The notes: generated by a model from the sequence alone, not told the origin. A DNA stretch of 64,000 nt from PNON01 sp963757065 (GCA_963757065.1 CAVWQC010000005.1:1-64000); one strand, 5' to 3'. Positions 46,043 through 56,416 are shown, counted from the first letter of the stretch. Numbers and translations are program-made.

Positions 46043-46933
46043 ATGGAGATCGATTTATCTACAAATACATACGTAGTAACCGGAGCCACTTCGGGCATTG
46101 GCCTGGCTGTGGCCGAAGCACTGCTTTCGGGCGGCTCAGCGGTGATCGGGGTCGGGCGCTCACCCCAACGCTGCCGGGAAGCCGAACAGCGCCTGCAGCA
46201 AAAATTCCCGTCTGCACAGGTAAGCTACCTTGTTGCCGACCTGGCAGAACAGCGCGAAGTGAAACACCTGACCGAACAGATCCGGGACCTGCTTTCCTCG
46301 CGGGATAATAATTCACTCAACGGCCTGGTGAATAACGCCGGGACCTTTACCTACTGGTTTACCCAAACCTCCGACGGGATCGAAATGCAGTGGGCAGTCA
46401 ACCACCTCGCTCCCTTCCTGCTGACGCATGAACTGCTGCCCCTGTTGGAGCAAACTCCGCTAAGCCGGGTAGTTACGGTCAGTTCCGGCTCGCATCATGG
46501 CGGCAGGCTGAACTGGGAAGACCCGCAATTGCGGCACCATTATAACGGCCTGCAGGCGTACAGCAACACCAAGCTCTGTAACATCCTTTTAACTACTGAA
46601 TTGAACCACCGGCTGAGTGAAGCATCCAATGTGCATGCGTTTGCCGCCGACCCGGGGTTGGTGAAGACCGACATGGGTCTCAAGGGGACTCCACCGCTGG
46701 CAGGCTGGGTGTGGAAGGTGCGCCGTTCGGGCGGGACTCCTCCTGAAGTCCCCGCCAAGGGGATCGTCTATTTGCTGACCGAACCGTCCATCCAGCATTC
46801 GGAAGACGTGTACTGGAAAGACAGCCGCCCGAAGGCTCCATCCCCCAAAGCTGTGGATGGAGCGACGGCTTCAAAGCTATGGGTTCTTTCAGAAAAAATG
46901 TGCGGCTTGAATGAGGACGAACACCATGAATGA
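46043..46933 (+). CDS. Short-chain dehydrogenase/reductase 1 (retinol-dehydrogenase-like)
   Basis: 296 residues. NAD(P) motif TGATSGIGLAVAEAL (residues 12-18), NNAG motif in NGLVNNAGTFT, catalytic Ser in VTVSSGSHHG and YSNTK as the Tyr-Lys pair. The pattern EMQWAVNHLAPFLLTHELLPLL is typical of retinol-dehydrogenase/oxidoreductase-like SDRs. Start has AGGA. Its stop overlaps the ATG of the next SDR, so both are co-translated. Confidence 0.9.
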   Translation: MEIDLSTNTYVVTGATSGIGLAVAEALLSGGSAVIGVGRSPQRCREAEQRLQQKFPSAQVSYLVADLAEQREVKHLTEQIRDLLSSRDNNSLNGLVNNAGTFTYWFTQTSDGIEMQWAVNHLAPFLLTHELLPLLEQTPLSRVVTVSSGSHHGGRLNWEDPQLRHHYNGLQAYSNTKLCNILLTTELNHRLSEASNVHAFAADPGLVKTDMGLKGTPPLAGWVWKVRRSGGTPPEVPAKGIVYLLTEPSIQHSEDVYWKDSRPKAPSPKAVDGATASKLWVLSEKMCGLNEDEHHE

Positions 46934-47771
46934 CTATGAACAAAAATACACCCGCAATAAAATGGCTTTGATCACAGGTGCAGCCGGTGGGCTGGGCAAG
47001 GCTTTTGCGGTGGAATGTGCCAGCAGGGGTTGGGATGTTTTCCTGACCGACCTATCCACCGGGCCGCTCGACGTGCTGGCAGCCGGGCTGCGTAACAGCT
47101 ACCGGGTGAATGTGGTCACCCATGCATGCGACCTGGCTGATCCCGCTTCGCGCAGCGCCCTGTATGACCGCATCCAGAGTGAACAGCTGGTATTTTCCAC
47201 CCTGATCAACGTCGCCGGGATCGACCACGAAGGGTTGTTCTATGAACAATCCAACCGGCAGATCCAGTCGATCATCCGGTTGAACGTGGAAGGCACCATC
47301 GCGATGACACATGCCTCACTGCAGTTTCGCAATCCGCTAGAAACTTTCCACATCATCAATGTGGCCAGCCTGGCAGCTTTTTACCCGATGCCGGTCAAGG
47401 CAACGTATGCTGCCTCCAAACGCTTTTTGCTGGATTTCTCGCTCGCCCTGCGCGAGGAGATCAAGGGGATTGGCGCAACCGTGACGGTGCTCTGCCCGGC
47501 CGGAATGCCCACCAACCCGGACTGCATCCGCGGGATCGAAGCCCAGGGCTGGATGGGACAGCTCACCACCATGGATGTAGGCCGCGTCGCGAATTTGACC
47601 TTGAATGCCGCCCTGTCCGGAAAGGCTGTCGTCATCCCCGGCCTGTTGAATTGGGTCATGCAGAAAGTTGGCGCCTTGATCCCTGTATGGCTCCTGACCA
47701 GGCTGATCAGCCGCAGGTGGATGTCTGCCCGCAATAAAGATCTGCAGGAGAGAGTGCTGGCTATTACATAA
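46926..47771 (+). CDS. Short-chain dehydrogenase/reductase 2
   Basis: 281 residues. Cofactor motif TGAAGGLGKAFAVECASRG, NVAG (in LINVAGIDHEG), catalytic Ser in INVASLAAFYP and YAASK. A C-terminal helical stretch (MQKVGALIPVWLLTRLISRRW) may bind the membrane. Sequence features are like the 17-beta-hydroxysteroid/YqjQ-type SDRs with the CPAGMPTN loop; substrate not predictable. Overlaps SDR1 by 8 nt. Confidence 0.88.
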   Translation: MNDYEQKYTRNKMALITGAAGGLGKAFAVECASRGWDVFLTDLSTGPLDVLAAGLRNSYRVNVVTHACDLADPASRSALYDRIQSEQLVFSTLINVAGIDHEGLFYEQSNRQIQSIIRLNVEGTIAMTHASLQFRNPLETFHIINVASLAAFYPMPVKATYAASKRFLLDFSLALREEIKGIGATVTVLCPAGMPTNPDCIRGIEAQGWMGQLTTMDVGRVANLTLNAALSGKAVVIPGLLNWVMQKVGALIPVWLLTRLISRRWMSARNKDLQERVLAIT

Positions 47772-47854
47772 AAGGTAGAAGAAGTTGTGGGGTGCCCTGT
47801 GTTCGCGCTGGTGTCCTCACCGCGCGCGTGGTTTTGACCGCAAGGTCTGAAATA

Positions 47855-47955
47855 TCCCTCATCCCAACCTTCTCCCAGGGGAGAAGGAGCAGATCCTCTC
47901 CTTTAGGACATCGTGCCCGTAGGGTAGAGGGTACAAGGGTGAGGTGGTAATGTGT
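47855..47955. repeat. Dispersed intergenic repeat of the CCCTCATCCC type
   Basis: A 9-bp hairpin CCTTCTCCC-AG-GGGAGAAGG sits inside a longer imperfect inverted repeat, with CCCTCATCCCAACC on the left and GGGTACAAGGGTGAGG on the right. Similar elements with CCCTCACCC...GGGTGAGG ends are scattered in many bacterial genomes. It fills most of the 253-bp gap between the SDR and the TolB-like gene. Confidence 0.6.
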
Positions 47956-48024
47956 CATGTTCGTGCCGCTATTCAGTTAACGATGCAAATTTGTGAAGAG
48001 CATCACGGTCATCAATGATAAGGA

Positions 48025-49563
48025 TCACGGTCCGTATTTGTTATCCAATGCCTCGCTGAAACCCATCCAGGCTGTATCGATGACATTCCCGGTCAGGGAA
48101 CCTACCTTTGCGGGGTCGGAATAATACTGGTCAAAAGTGGCCTTATACAGGTCCTGCCCGACGAAAAACAGCAGGTCATTGTCAATGTTCCAGTTTGGGT
48201 TTGATGCCGGTCCGCTCAATACCTGCGTATCCGTCATCCCCGGTCCGCTGATCCAGGCGCCTTCATTCTCGCCGCCCTTGTTCGTCCACCCCCAGATCAA
48301 GCCGAAGGAGCTCACTTCCAGGGTGCCGCCGGATGAATTGAACGGCGGGTCTGTCCTTTGAGATCCATCCGCCATGAAGGTGGAAACGACTTCGCCCTCA
48401 GAGTGGACGATGAAAATCCTGCCTTCTGCCTGCCAGCGGATGGCAGCCGGATAACCGTAGCTTGAAACCTGCTCCACGGTAAGCTTTTGCGACGCTGTGG
48501 CTGCCGGGGGAAGCACGTAAAGCCCATCCTCTGAACCGTACATGACCGCCCCGGAATCCGCTTCAATGCCGGTGGCAACTGCCGCACCCATCAATGCGCC
48601 TTTTACCAAAACGGTTTGTTTTTGTGTGCGAATGTTATATAAACGCAGCTGGTTGGTCCCGTTTGCTGGGCTCCAGCTGGTCAGCACAGCTGTATCATTA
48701 TCCCGCCATCCGAGCAGCTGTTCACCGCTGCTTGTGGGTGTTGACAGCTTCTTTGTGTTGGAACCGTCCGCAGCAGCCAGCCAGATCCCGGACATGGCAT
48801 ACCCGGCGCCTGTGCCGAAGCCTTCCGCCTCAAAGTAAAGGATGGACTTGCCGTCGGGCGACCAGGACGGCCAGTAATCCTGCCCGGCATCGTCAGAAAC
48901 CTTCTGAATATCCTGGCTTTCCAGGTCGTAGACATAGATATCTGCATTGGGGTTATCTAGTGCGGCGGTGAAAGCCAGCTTGGTGCCATCCGGCGACCAT
49001 GAGTAAGAAGATTGTTCTGCGACAGCCCGCATCGCTTCTAGGTTAGAGTCACCCGGGGCAGAATCCTTTCCCGGTTCGGTATCCACGGTGGTAAGATCGA
49101 TGGTTTTAATGACTTCCCCGCCGGGCAGGGAGATCACCTGCAGGGCGAGCTTGTGATAATAATCCTGTGCTGAAGTCAGCACAGCTATCTTGTGCGCCGG
49201 CGATGAGATGGCCCGCTGCAGGTCAATTTCCAGGTAGGATTTTTCTGCCAATTTGACCAGGTTGGACCCATCCATATTGGCCGCCCACAGTCCGTCATCG
49301 GCTGATACGATCAACCAGGGAACATCCGGCTGCAAACCCTCGACCCCGGATGCAATGGTGGTGGGAAGCACCGCTTCAGCAGTCGGTGTTTCAGTATCTG
49401 TTGGGGATAATTCCGTTGGAGGAACCGCGGTTTCCGGTGTGGGAACATCCGGAGGGGGAGTTTTTGTTGCCAGTAGTGACGTCGGGCTGCACATGCAGGC
49501 CATAACAAGAATGGCGAGTATTACACTCAAAATGACCTTTTTCTGACGGGTATTATGATCCAT
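48025..49563 (-). CDS. TolB-like beta-propeller lipoprotein
   Basis: 512 residues. Signal peptide VILSVILAILVMAC with the lipidation Cys near residue 23, then a Thr/Pro-rich stalk (PPPDVPTPETAVPPTELSPTDTETPT). The body repeats WD40/PD40-type units: WSPDGTKLAFTA, WSPDGKSILYFEAEG and further degenerate copies, typically six- or seven-bladed. Extracellular, function unknown; may bind polymer or protein. Its upstream region (49564-49688) lacks an obvious promoter. Confidence 0.8.
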   Translation of the reverse strand: MDHNTRQKKVILSVILAILVMACMCSPTSLLATKTPPPDVPTPETAVPPTELSPTDTETPTAEAVLPTTIASGVEGLQPDVPWLIVSADDGLWAANMDGSNLVKLAEKSYLEIDLQRAISSPAHKIAVLTSAQDYYHKLALQVISLPGGEVIKTIDLTTVDTEPGKDSAPGDSNLEAMRAVAEQSSYSWSPDGTKLAFTAALDNPNADIYVYDLESQDIQKVSDDAGQDYWPSWSPDGKSILYFEAEGFGTGAGYAMSGIWLAAADGSNTKKLSTPTSSGEQLLGWRDNDTAVLTSWSPANGTNQLRLYNIRTQKQTVLVKGALMGAAVATGIEADSGAVMYGSEDGLYVLPPAATASQKLTVEQVSSYGYPAAIRWQAEGRIFIVHSEGEVVSTFMADGSQRTDPPFNSSGGTLEVSSFGLIWGWTNKGGENEGAWISGPGMTDTQVLSGPASNPNWNIDNDLLFFVGQDLYKATFDQYYSDPAKVGSLTGNVIDTAWMGFSEALDNKYGP

Positions 49564-49688
49564 GTTGCCCTCCTATACAGGAAACATAACAACTTGCATT
49601 TGAAAAAGCATTTACCCTGGTTTCATTATAGTAACGAGCAATATCAAGTTCAATTGGGATATTTTCAGCCCACCGTAAAGCTTGATCT

Positions 49689-50756
49689 TTACTTCCATAC
49701 CCCCGGTATGACCTGGCGGCAATTGGGGCAGGTGCCGTCCGGCAGGATCTTGTTTTCCCCGATAACATATCCCCTTCGCTTGATCAAAACCGTATTGCAG
49801 CCGGGGCAGTGGGTATCTTCCAGTGATCCCACCCTGCCGGGCAGGTTGCCGGCATACACAAACTTCAACCCGGCTTCCTGGCCGATGTCGGCCGCTTGTT
49901 GCAGTTCGGACGGCCTGGTCGGTGGCGTATCCTGCATATCATAATCCGGGTGAAAACCGGTCACATGCCAGGGGATCTCGGGCGAAACGGACATAATGGC
50001 GCGCGCCGCATCCCATAGTTCGGCCGGGCTGTCGTTGAAACCGGGGATGACCAGCGTGACCGCCTCGACCCACAAACCCATGTCGTGTGCGGTTTGGATG
50101 CTGTCAAGCACATTCTTGAGCTGACCGCCCATGCCGCGGTAGTTCTTATCCTGCATGGATTTCAGGTCGATCTTGTAGCCGTCCATGACCGGGCGCAGGT
50201 ATTCCAGGCACTCCCGGGTGGCATACCCGTTGGAGATCATCACGGTTTTGAGGCCTTTGGTTTTGGCCAGTGAAAAGACTTCATGTGCCCATTCCGCGGT
50301 GATCACCGGCTCATTATAGGAGGATGCCACCACCCCGGCCTGGTGGTTCAGGGCGATATCCACGATCTGTTTGGCGGATATCTTCTGCGCCATGCCGGTG
50401 GATGAACTGATGGAAGCATCGCGCAGAACCTGCGAGGATAGCCAGTTCTGGCAGAACTCGCAGTGGAAGTTGCAGCCCAGCATGCCAAAGGTTAGTGCGC
50501 CGCTGCCGGGCAGGAAGTGGTTGAATGGTTTCTTTTCGATCGGGTCCACATTAAGACCGGCCACGTATCCGCGCGGCACCTGCAGCTGCCCGTCCCGGTT
50601 GAAGCGCACCCGGCAGATTCCCCTTCTGCCTTCGTGGATCACACAACGGTGAGAACAGGCCAGGCAGCGCAGTGTCTGCCCGTCCATTTTCTCGACCAGC
50701 TCGCCTGGTGAGGTCAATTCATCTATTATTTCGATCAAAGTGGACATCTGATTCAT
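49689..50756 (-). CDS. amrS: AmmeMemoRadiSam-type radical SAM enzyme (AmrS-like)
   Basis: 355 residues. Cx3Cx2C cluster motif in LGCNFHCEFCQNW, preceded by PFNHFLPGSGALTFGM, followed by SSYNEPVITAEWAHE, and the C-terminal CPGCNTVLIKRR...CPNC zinc ribbon. These match the AmmeMemoRadiSam system radical SAM subfamily, whose product is unknown. The two partner genes, amrA-like and Memo-like, are not adjacent. The start is ambiguous: ATG 50756 or 50747, with GGAG just upstream. Confidence 0.88.
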   Translation of the reverse strand: MNQMSTLIEIIDELTSPGELVEKMDGQTLRCLACSHRCVIHEGRRGICRVRFNRDGQLQVPRGYVAGLNVDPIEKKPFNHFLPGSGALTFGMLGCNFHCEFCQNWLSSQVLRDASISSSTGMAQKISAKQIVDIALNHQAGVVASSYNEPVITAEWAHEVFSLAKTKGLKTVMISNGYATRECLEYLRPVMDGYKIDLKSMQDKNYRGMGGQLKNVLDSIQTAHDMGLWVEAVTLVIPGFNDSPAELWDAARAIMSVSPEIPWHVTGFHPDYDMQDTPPTRPSELQQAADIGQEAGLKFVYAGNLPGRVGSLEDTHCPGCNTVLIKRRGYVIGENKILPDGTCPNCRQVIPGVWK

Positions 50757-50868
50757 AGCTCCAATACTATTATAACCACCTGCAGTTGTGGTAAACTCAT
50801 CTTGCCGGGGCGGATGCGGGTTCTGTGAGAACCATTATTCAATTTAATTATTCACACAACTAAACATT

Positions 50869-53268
50869 ATGGACGAAAAAACATTATCTGTTCTTGAATT
50901 TCCCAGGATCCTTGAAAAACTGGCCGGATTTACATCGTTCAGTTTATCTAATGAGCTGGCTTTGCAGGTGAAACCGACCACCGATATTTCAACCGCACAA
51001 TTGTGGCAGAAACAAACCAGCGAAGCGCGCAAACTGCTGAATACTCATCCTGATATCAGCATCGGCGGTGCGGCGGATATTCGCCATTTTGTCGACCTGG
51101 CTGGCCGCGGCGGAGTCCTGGCTGCCAATGAACTGCTCGACGTGAAGAACACCCTCATCTGCGCCAGAATTTTGATGCGCACGCTGGATCATATCGAAAA
51201 CGATTACCCGGCACTGGCGACCATAATTTTCAATCCACCCGAACCATTCGGCATTGTGGATGCGATCTCCCGCTGCATTTCTGAGCGCGGCGACATCCTG
51301 GATAATGCCTCGGACCAACTGGCAGTCATCCGGCGCGACATGAAGCTGTCTCACGAAAGGCTGCTCTCCCGGCTCGAGCGCTACATCAACGATCCGCACA
51401 GTTCCCCCATGCTGCAGGAAGGGTTGATCACCCAGCGCGATGGCCGGTATGTGTTGCCCCTGCGTTCGGAATTCAAAGGCCAGATCAAATCGATCGTGCA
51501 TGACCAATCCTCGTCCGGGGCGACCCTGTTCGTGGAGCCGCTGGCGGTGGTGGAGCTGAATAACAAATACAAGGAACTGCAGCTTGCAGAGCGGGATGAA
51601 GAACGCCGCATCCTGGCTGGTCTTTCCTCCCAGGTGGGAGCACAGGCTGCCGACATCCACACCCTGCTTATCATGCTGGCAGAACTCGACCTGGTGTTTG
51701 CCCGGGCCAAATATGCAGATGCGCTATCTGCCGTGGAACCGATCCTTTTCCCGATCCCGAACAAACCTGCGAATGCCCATCCCGGCAGCTGCATCCGCTT
51801 ATATAACGCCCGGCACCCGCTCTTGAACCCGGCATCAGTCGTCCCGATCGACCTGGTTTTGGATGAAGATACTTTCATCCTGGTCATCACCGGCCCCAAC
51901 ACCGGAGGTAAGACGGTAACGCTGAAGACCGTAGGCTTGTTCGCCCTCATGAGCCAATCCGGCTTGCACATCCCGGCCATTTCAGGTTCCGAGATCAGCG
52001 TATTCAAAGAGATCTTTGCCGATATCGGTGACGAACAGTCCATCGAACAATCCCTGTCCACTTTTTCCGGGCATATTACCAATATCATCCACATCTTGAA
52101 AAAGGCCAACTCCCACAGCCTGGTGCTGTTGGATGAACTGGGCGCCGGAACTGATCCGCAGGAAGGCGCTGCCCTGGCGATGGCCATTTTGAAAGATCTG
52201 CTGGAAGGCAACATCACCAGCATGGTGGCCACCCACTACCCGGAATTGAAGACTTTTGCCCATAACACGCCCGCGGTGGTCAATGCCAGCCTGGAATTCA
52301 ACCTGCAAACCCTGCGCCCCACCTACCACCTGTCGCTGGGATTACCGGGCAGGTCCAATGCGCTGTCCATTGCAGAACGGCTCGGGCTGCCTGCAAAGAT
52401 CATCGAAGCCGCCCGGGCGACCATCCACCCGGATGAACTGCGCGCGGAAGATCTGCTGGACGAGATCTATCATCAGCGCGGTGTGGCGCGCGAAGAACGC
52501 GCGCATGCCGAATCGCTGCGGGTGAAGGCAGAAGAAATGGAGCGCCAGTTATCACAGCGCCTGAAGAGCATCGAAACGGAACGGCAGGAGATCCTTGCTG
52601 CAACCCGCAAGGAAACCGAAAGAGAGATGGCTCTCTTCCAGCGCGAAGTGGATGACCTGAAGAAAGAGCTGCTGAGAGCCCGCCAGCCGTTGGATGTGGT
52701 CAAGGCGGTTCAAGACCAGGTGGACCAGATGGAAGACGAATCCATGCTGCCAAAAGATCTGCCGGGTTTGCGCCAGAAGAGCGAAGAACGCTTCCACCCC
52801 GGCAGCAAGGTATTTTTGGAATCCCTGAATATGAACGGCACAATTACTTCCCTGACCGAGAGCGAGGCTGAAGTGCTGGTGGGGAATTTGCGCATCCGTG
52901 CCAGGTTATCCGAAATTCGGCGGCCCGATGAACAACCGGAAGTCGAACTGCCAAAACGAAAAAGCCGCAAAGTGGAAGCTGACACCAGCGCGAAAGCCAA
53001 AGAACCAGCGCGGCAAAGCCCGGGCATGGAATTGGATATTCGCGGCCAGAGGGCGGAGGATGGTCTCGATATGCTGGATCGCTACATCGAACAGGCATAC
53101 CTGACCGGGCTGCCTTTTGTCCGCATCATCCACGGCAAAGGCACCGGCCGGTTGCGCCAGGTGATCCGCGAAGCGTTGAAGCAAAACCAGCATGTGAAGA
53201 ATTTTGAAAGCGGTATGGAGAATGAAGGCGGTGACGGCGTGACGGTTGCCCGCCTGCGGTCAGATTAA
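50869..53268 (+). CDS. mutS2: MutS2 endonuclease/ATPase
   Basis: 799 residues: MutS core and lever domains, Walker A TGPNTGGKTVTLKT near residue 343, Walker B LVLLDELGAGTDP, a long charged coiled-coil (residues about 510-620) and a C-terminal Smr domain with LDIRGQRAEDGLDMLDRYI and HGKGTGRLR. MutS2 acts at branched DNA or stalled ribosomes, not in mismatch repair. Its stop overlaps the convergent recN stop by 4 nt. Confidence 0.95.
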   Translation: MDEKTLSVLEFPRILEKLAGFTSFSLSNELALQVKPTTDISTAQLWQKQTSEARKLLNTHPDISIGGAADIRHFVDLAGRGGVLAANELLDVKNTLICARILMRTLDHIENDYPALATIIFNPPEPFGIVDAISRCISERGDILDNASDQLAVIRRDMKLSHERLLSRLERYINDPHSSPMLQEGLITQRDGRYVLPLRSEFKGQIKSIVHDQSSSGATLFVEPLAVVELNNKYKELQLAERDEERRILAGLSSQVGAQAADIHTLLIMLAELDLVFARAKYADALSAVEPILFPIPNKPANAHPGSCIRLYNARHPLLNPASVVPIDLVLDEDTFILVITGPNTGGKTVTLKTVGLFALMSQSGLHIPAISGSEISVFKEIFADIGDEQSIEQSLSTFSGHITNIIHILKKANSHSLVLLDELGAGTDPQEGAALAMAILKDLLEGNITSMVATHYPELKTFAHNTPAVVNASLEFNLQTLRPTYHLSLGLPGRSNALSIAERLGLPAKIIEAARATIHPDELRAEDLLDEIYHQRGVAREERAHAESLRVKAEEMERQLSQRLKSIETERQEILAATRKETEREMALFQREVDDLKKELLRARQPLDVVKAVQDQVDQMEDESMLPKDLPGLRQKSEERFHPGSKVFLESLNMNGTITSLTESEAEVLVGNLRIRARLSEIRRPDEQPEVELPKRKSRKVEADTSAKAKEPARQSPGMELDIRGQRAEDGLDMLDRYIEQAYLTGLPFVRIIHGKGTGRLRQVIREALKQNQHVKNFESGMENEGGDGVTVARLRSD

Positions 53269-54980
53269 TTCGCCGCCAATGTAGCGGCCTGCTGCAGCAG
53301 TTCTTCTGCGGAGCGTATGGTATTCTCGGTGGAGTTTCCAAGCATCTGGGCTAATTCTGATACACGCTGATCTCCATCCAGTAAATTGACCCGCGTCATG
53401 GTGCGGCCATCCGTCACTTCTTTTGCGACGTGGAAATGCTGGCCGCCATAAGCCGCCAACTGGGGAAGATGTGTCACACAGAATACCTGGTGGGCGCGGG
53501 CAAGCTGCCAGAGCTTTTGCCCCACGATGCTGCCCACCCGGCCGCCAATCCCCTGGTCGATCTCGTCAAAGATCAAAGACGGGATCCGGTCTTCATGTGC
53601 CAGCACGTTCTTTAAAGCCAGCATCAGGCGGGAAGTCTCACCCCCGGATGCGATCTTTACCAGCGGCTTGAGCCCTTCACCCGGATTGGGTGCGATCAGG
53701 AATTCCACCTTGTCCATCCCGTTGAGATCCAACCCGGCTTGTCCGGAAGACTTATCTTCTGATGCCGGAAGTGTGTCAAAGGCAACCTGGAATCGGGCGC
53801 CTTCCATTTTGAGTTCATCCAGTTCGGATTCGATCGACTGCGAAAGCTTTTCAGCCGCTGCTTTACGGACGCCGGATAAGACCTGCGCAAAACTGGAAAG
53901 GTCTTCCAGCAGTTTCTTCTCAATATTTTCCAGTTCAGCGATGCGCTCCCCGGAATAATTGATCTTCTCAAGCTTGGCTTTCGTTGATTCGCGGAATTCC
54001 AAAATACTCTCCATGGAGCCGCCGTATTTGCGTTTGAGGTTGTTGAGCAACCCGATGCGTTCTTCGATCTCAACCAGCCGGCGGGGATTAAATTCGATCT
54101 GTTCCGCATAATTCCTGATCTCACGACTGAGGTCTTCGGCCTGTTCGAGCAGATTCCCGCCTGCGTCTGCAAAATCCTTATGGGACGGGTCAAAGCGTTC
54201 CAACTGCTGCAATTGATGGGCAAGCTGTCCGAGCAGATCCGTGATGGACGGCATATCGGGTGTCGGTTCATCCAGCAGGGTGAGCGACTGTTGGGCAGAC
54301 AAGGCCAGGTTTTCAGCGTTTGAAAGCCGGGTGCGTTCCTGTTCCAATAGCACGTCTTCGCCAATTTCAACCTGCGCTGCGGCGATCTCCTGTTCCTGGA
54401 AGCTGAGCAGTTCGATCCGGCTGGAGGCTTCCTGCTCGATGACACGCAGTTCCTTCAGTTCGCGGCGGTTATCCAGGAACTGGTGATACAGCTTCTGGTA
54501 GCTCTTCAGGTCATCTTCGTCTTTGGCATACCTGTCCAGCAGACCGATATGCTGGCGGTTATTCATCAGTGATAGGTGTTCGGATTGCCCGTGGATATCC
54601 ACCAGAAAATCACCCACCTCGCGCAGGACGTTCAGGTTCACGCCGTGCCCGTTGATCCTGGCGCTGCTGCGCCCTTCCACGCGAACTTCCCTCTCGATGG
54701 TGACAAAATTCTCGTTATCCAGCAGGTCTTCACGGGCCAGGATGGTGGTTAATTCGACCGGGCAATCATGCAATTGAAAGACTGCTTCGACCCTGGCTTT
54801 GGATGCTCCCGCGCGGATGGACGTGGCATCGAATTGCCCGCCCAGCAGGGCTACGAGTGCATCCAGGATGATCGATTTTCCCGCGCCGGTTTCACCGGTC
54901 AGGATGATCAACCCGGCTTTGAACTCCAGCTGAAGGCTGTCGATGATCGCAAAATTCTCTATCCGTAATTCGCTAAGCAT
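53265..54980 (-). CDS. recN: DNA repair protein RecN
   Basis: 571-residue SMC-like repair ATPase acting on double-strand breaks. Walker A GETGAGKS at residues 29-36, central coiled coil, signature LKPLVKIASGGETSRLMLALK and Walker B LIFDEIDQGIGGRVG, then QVFCVTHLPQLAAYGGQHF. Normal length and intact. It is the last gene of a minus-strand operon beginning at ssb; the zinc-finger membrane gene lies 12 nt upstream. Confidence 0.96.
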   Translation of the reverse strand: MLSELRIENFAIIDSLQLEFKAGLIILTGETGAGKSIILDALVALLGGQFDATSIRAGASKARVEAVFQLHDCPVELTTILAREDLLDNENFVTIEREVRVEGRSSARINGHGVNLNVLREVGDFLVDIHGQSEHLSLMNNRQHIGLLDRYAKDEDDLKSYQKLYHQFLDNRRELKELRVIEQEASSRIELLSFQEQEIAAAQVEIGEDVLLEQERTRLSNAENLALSAQQSLTLLDEPTPDMPSITDLLGQLAHQLQQLERFDPSHKDFADAGGNLLEQAEDLSREIRNYAEQIEFNPRRLVEIEERIGLLNNLKRKYGGSMESILEFRESTKAKLEKINYSGERIAELENIEKKLLEDLSSFAQVLSGVRKAAAEKLSQSIESELDELKMEGARFQVAFDTLPASEDKSSGQAGLDLNGMDKVEFLIAPNPGEGLKPLVKIASGGETSRLMLALKNVLAHEDRIPSLIFDEIDQGIGGRVGSIVGQKLWQLARAHQVFCVTHLPQLAAYGGQHFHVAKEVTDGRTMTRVNLLDGDQRVSELAQMLGNSTENTIRSAEELLQQAATLAAN

Positions 54981-54992
54981 GATGTTTCATCT

Positions 54993-55544
54993 TTATAATT
55001 TCAAACGTGAACCGGTCAGTCGGTAATACATGCTGGATGTCACCAGGATGGTGTAGATCACCTTGAAAATGAGGCTAAGTCCGGCTCCTCCCAGGAAGGA
55101 TACCGGATCAGGTGAGGAAAAGCCTATGATCAAAGTCAGGACCGGCAGGACTAAACCGGGCAGGCTGCCTAAAGCAGTAGCGATGGCAGCCGTCAGGTAT
55201 AAACCGGGCGATCGCCGCTTGCGGATCACATAGCGTACGGCTTCAGCGATCACGATTCCGACAAGTGGAGCAAGCAACAGGATGAAAAATCCCAGGAAAC
55301 CCGTGATCAGGCTGCCGATGTAACTGAGCACCACCGCGGTGACGAATGCCAGTACATAATCGATCGATGTGGCGGTGTTATAGATCTTTTGCATTCCGCG
55401 AACACATTCTTTACAGCGGTAACCTGTGGGCGTTAGGACTGCACAGTCCGGGCAAATGGGCTTTTCGCAGCGGTTGCAGCGTAAACTGGTTTCACGCTGC
55501 GGATGATTGGCGCAGTAAAGAACTGGCGGGGTATATTCGCTCAT
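54993..55544 (-). CDS. B-box-type zinc finger membrane protein
   Basis: 183 residues. The N-terminus, CANHPQRETSLRCNRCEKPICPDCAVLTPTGYRCKECV, has seven or eight Cys plus His arranged like a B-box zinc-binding module. About four membrane helices follow (residues 60-175). Such proteins recur in Chloroflexota; the role is unknown. Its ATG overlaps the nadK stop (ATGA), placing it in the ssb-recN operon. Confidence 0.8.
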   Translation of the reverse strand: MSEYTPPVLYCANHPQRETSLRCNRCEKPICPDCAVLTPTGYRCKECVRGMQKIYNTATSIDYVLAFVTAVVLSYIGSLITGFLGFFILLLAPLVGIVIAEAVRYVIRKRRSPGLYLTAAIATALGSLPGLVLPVLTLIIGFSSPDPVSFLGGAGLSLIFKVIYTILVTSSMYYRLTGSRLKL

Positions 55545-56416
55545 CTGGTTAATCCGGTGGCGGGGTTTTGTTCCATGTGGCTCATCAAACTCCTGTAAAA
55601 ATACCCCCCACCCAGGAAGCGGATGAATCGAAGAGAATGATCACCTGCGTAAACATCCACCCGGTCATTATCAGTCACCAGGACCGGATTCTGCCCATCC
55701 ACGCTCAAGACTGCCTGGTGGTCGCTGTGCGCAGTCATACTGACCCGGGTTCCTTCGGCTAAAATGATCGCCCGGTTGACAGACAGGTGCGGTGCGACCG
55801 GAACCAGCAGGATATTTCGCAGTTCAGGCGGTAATATCGGTCCGCCTGCCGCGAGCGCATAGGCAGTGGAACCGGTAGGTGTGGCAGCGATCAATCCATC
55901 GGCTACGTAGGTGGTTAAGAACTCGCCATTGACATATGCGGTGATGTGCAGGGGTTTGACTAATTGTCCTCGGCAGACCACCACCTCATTTAAGACTTCC
56001 CATTCATTGATCTTTTCTTTCCCACGCCAGAGCTCGGAACACAACATCATCCTGGATTCATAATGGTAATCACCCCGCATCATCCGCGGGATGTATTCCA
56101 TCCAGTTTTGGCGCTGTAGTTCGATGAGAAAACCAAACCGGCCGTAGTTAATACCGAGGATGGGTGTATCAGACCCGGCACACAGATGCCCGGCGCGCAA
56201 TATCGCACCATCGCCACCCAGGACGATGGCCAGGTCAAATTCCCCGGCGGCAATCCTTTTATGGATCTGGTGATCATTTAGCTGACTCGATGAGGTTTTC
56301 AAACCATGTTCGAGCAGAGCGGTTTTAACCTGTTCCAGATCCTGCACCGCATCCGGCATACCCGGATGAGCCAGGATAATCACATTTTGTGGAACAGGCA
56401 TCGGTTGAGCCATCAT
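55541..56416 (-). CDS. nadK: NAD kinase
   Basis: 291 residues making NADP. LGGDGAILRAG is the catalytic GGDG, followed by GINYGRFGFL, NEVVVCR and PTGSTAYALAAGGPIL, the substrate pocket. Start: MMAQ, either Met. Intact. Position between the Cas4-like nuclease and a zinc-finger membrane gene, with 40 nt to the former and a 4-nt overlap with the latter. Confidence 0.94.
   Translation of the reverse strand: MMAQPMPVPQNVIILAHPGMPDAVQDLEQVKTALLEHGLKTSSSQLNDHQIHKRIAAGEFDLAIVLGGDGAILRAGHLCAGSDTPILGINYGRFGFLIELQRQNWMEYIPRMMRGDYHYESRMMLCSELWRGKEKINEWEVLNEVVVCRGQLVKPLHITAYVNGEFLTTYVADGLIAATPTGSTAYALAAGGPILPPELRNILLVPVAPHLSVNRAIILAEGTRVSMTAHSDHQAVLSVDGQNPVLVTDNDRVDVYAGDHSLRFIRFLGGGYFYRSLMSHMEQNPATGLTR

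Noticed and set aside
47764..47958. A short minus-strand protein gene after the second SDR
   Set aside because: It is entirely inside the dispersed inverted repeat and has no coding signature.
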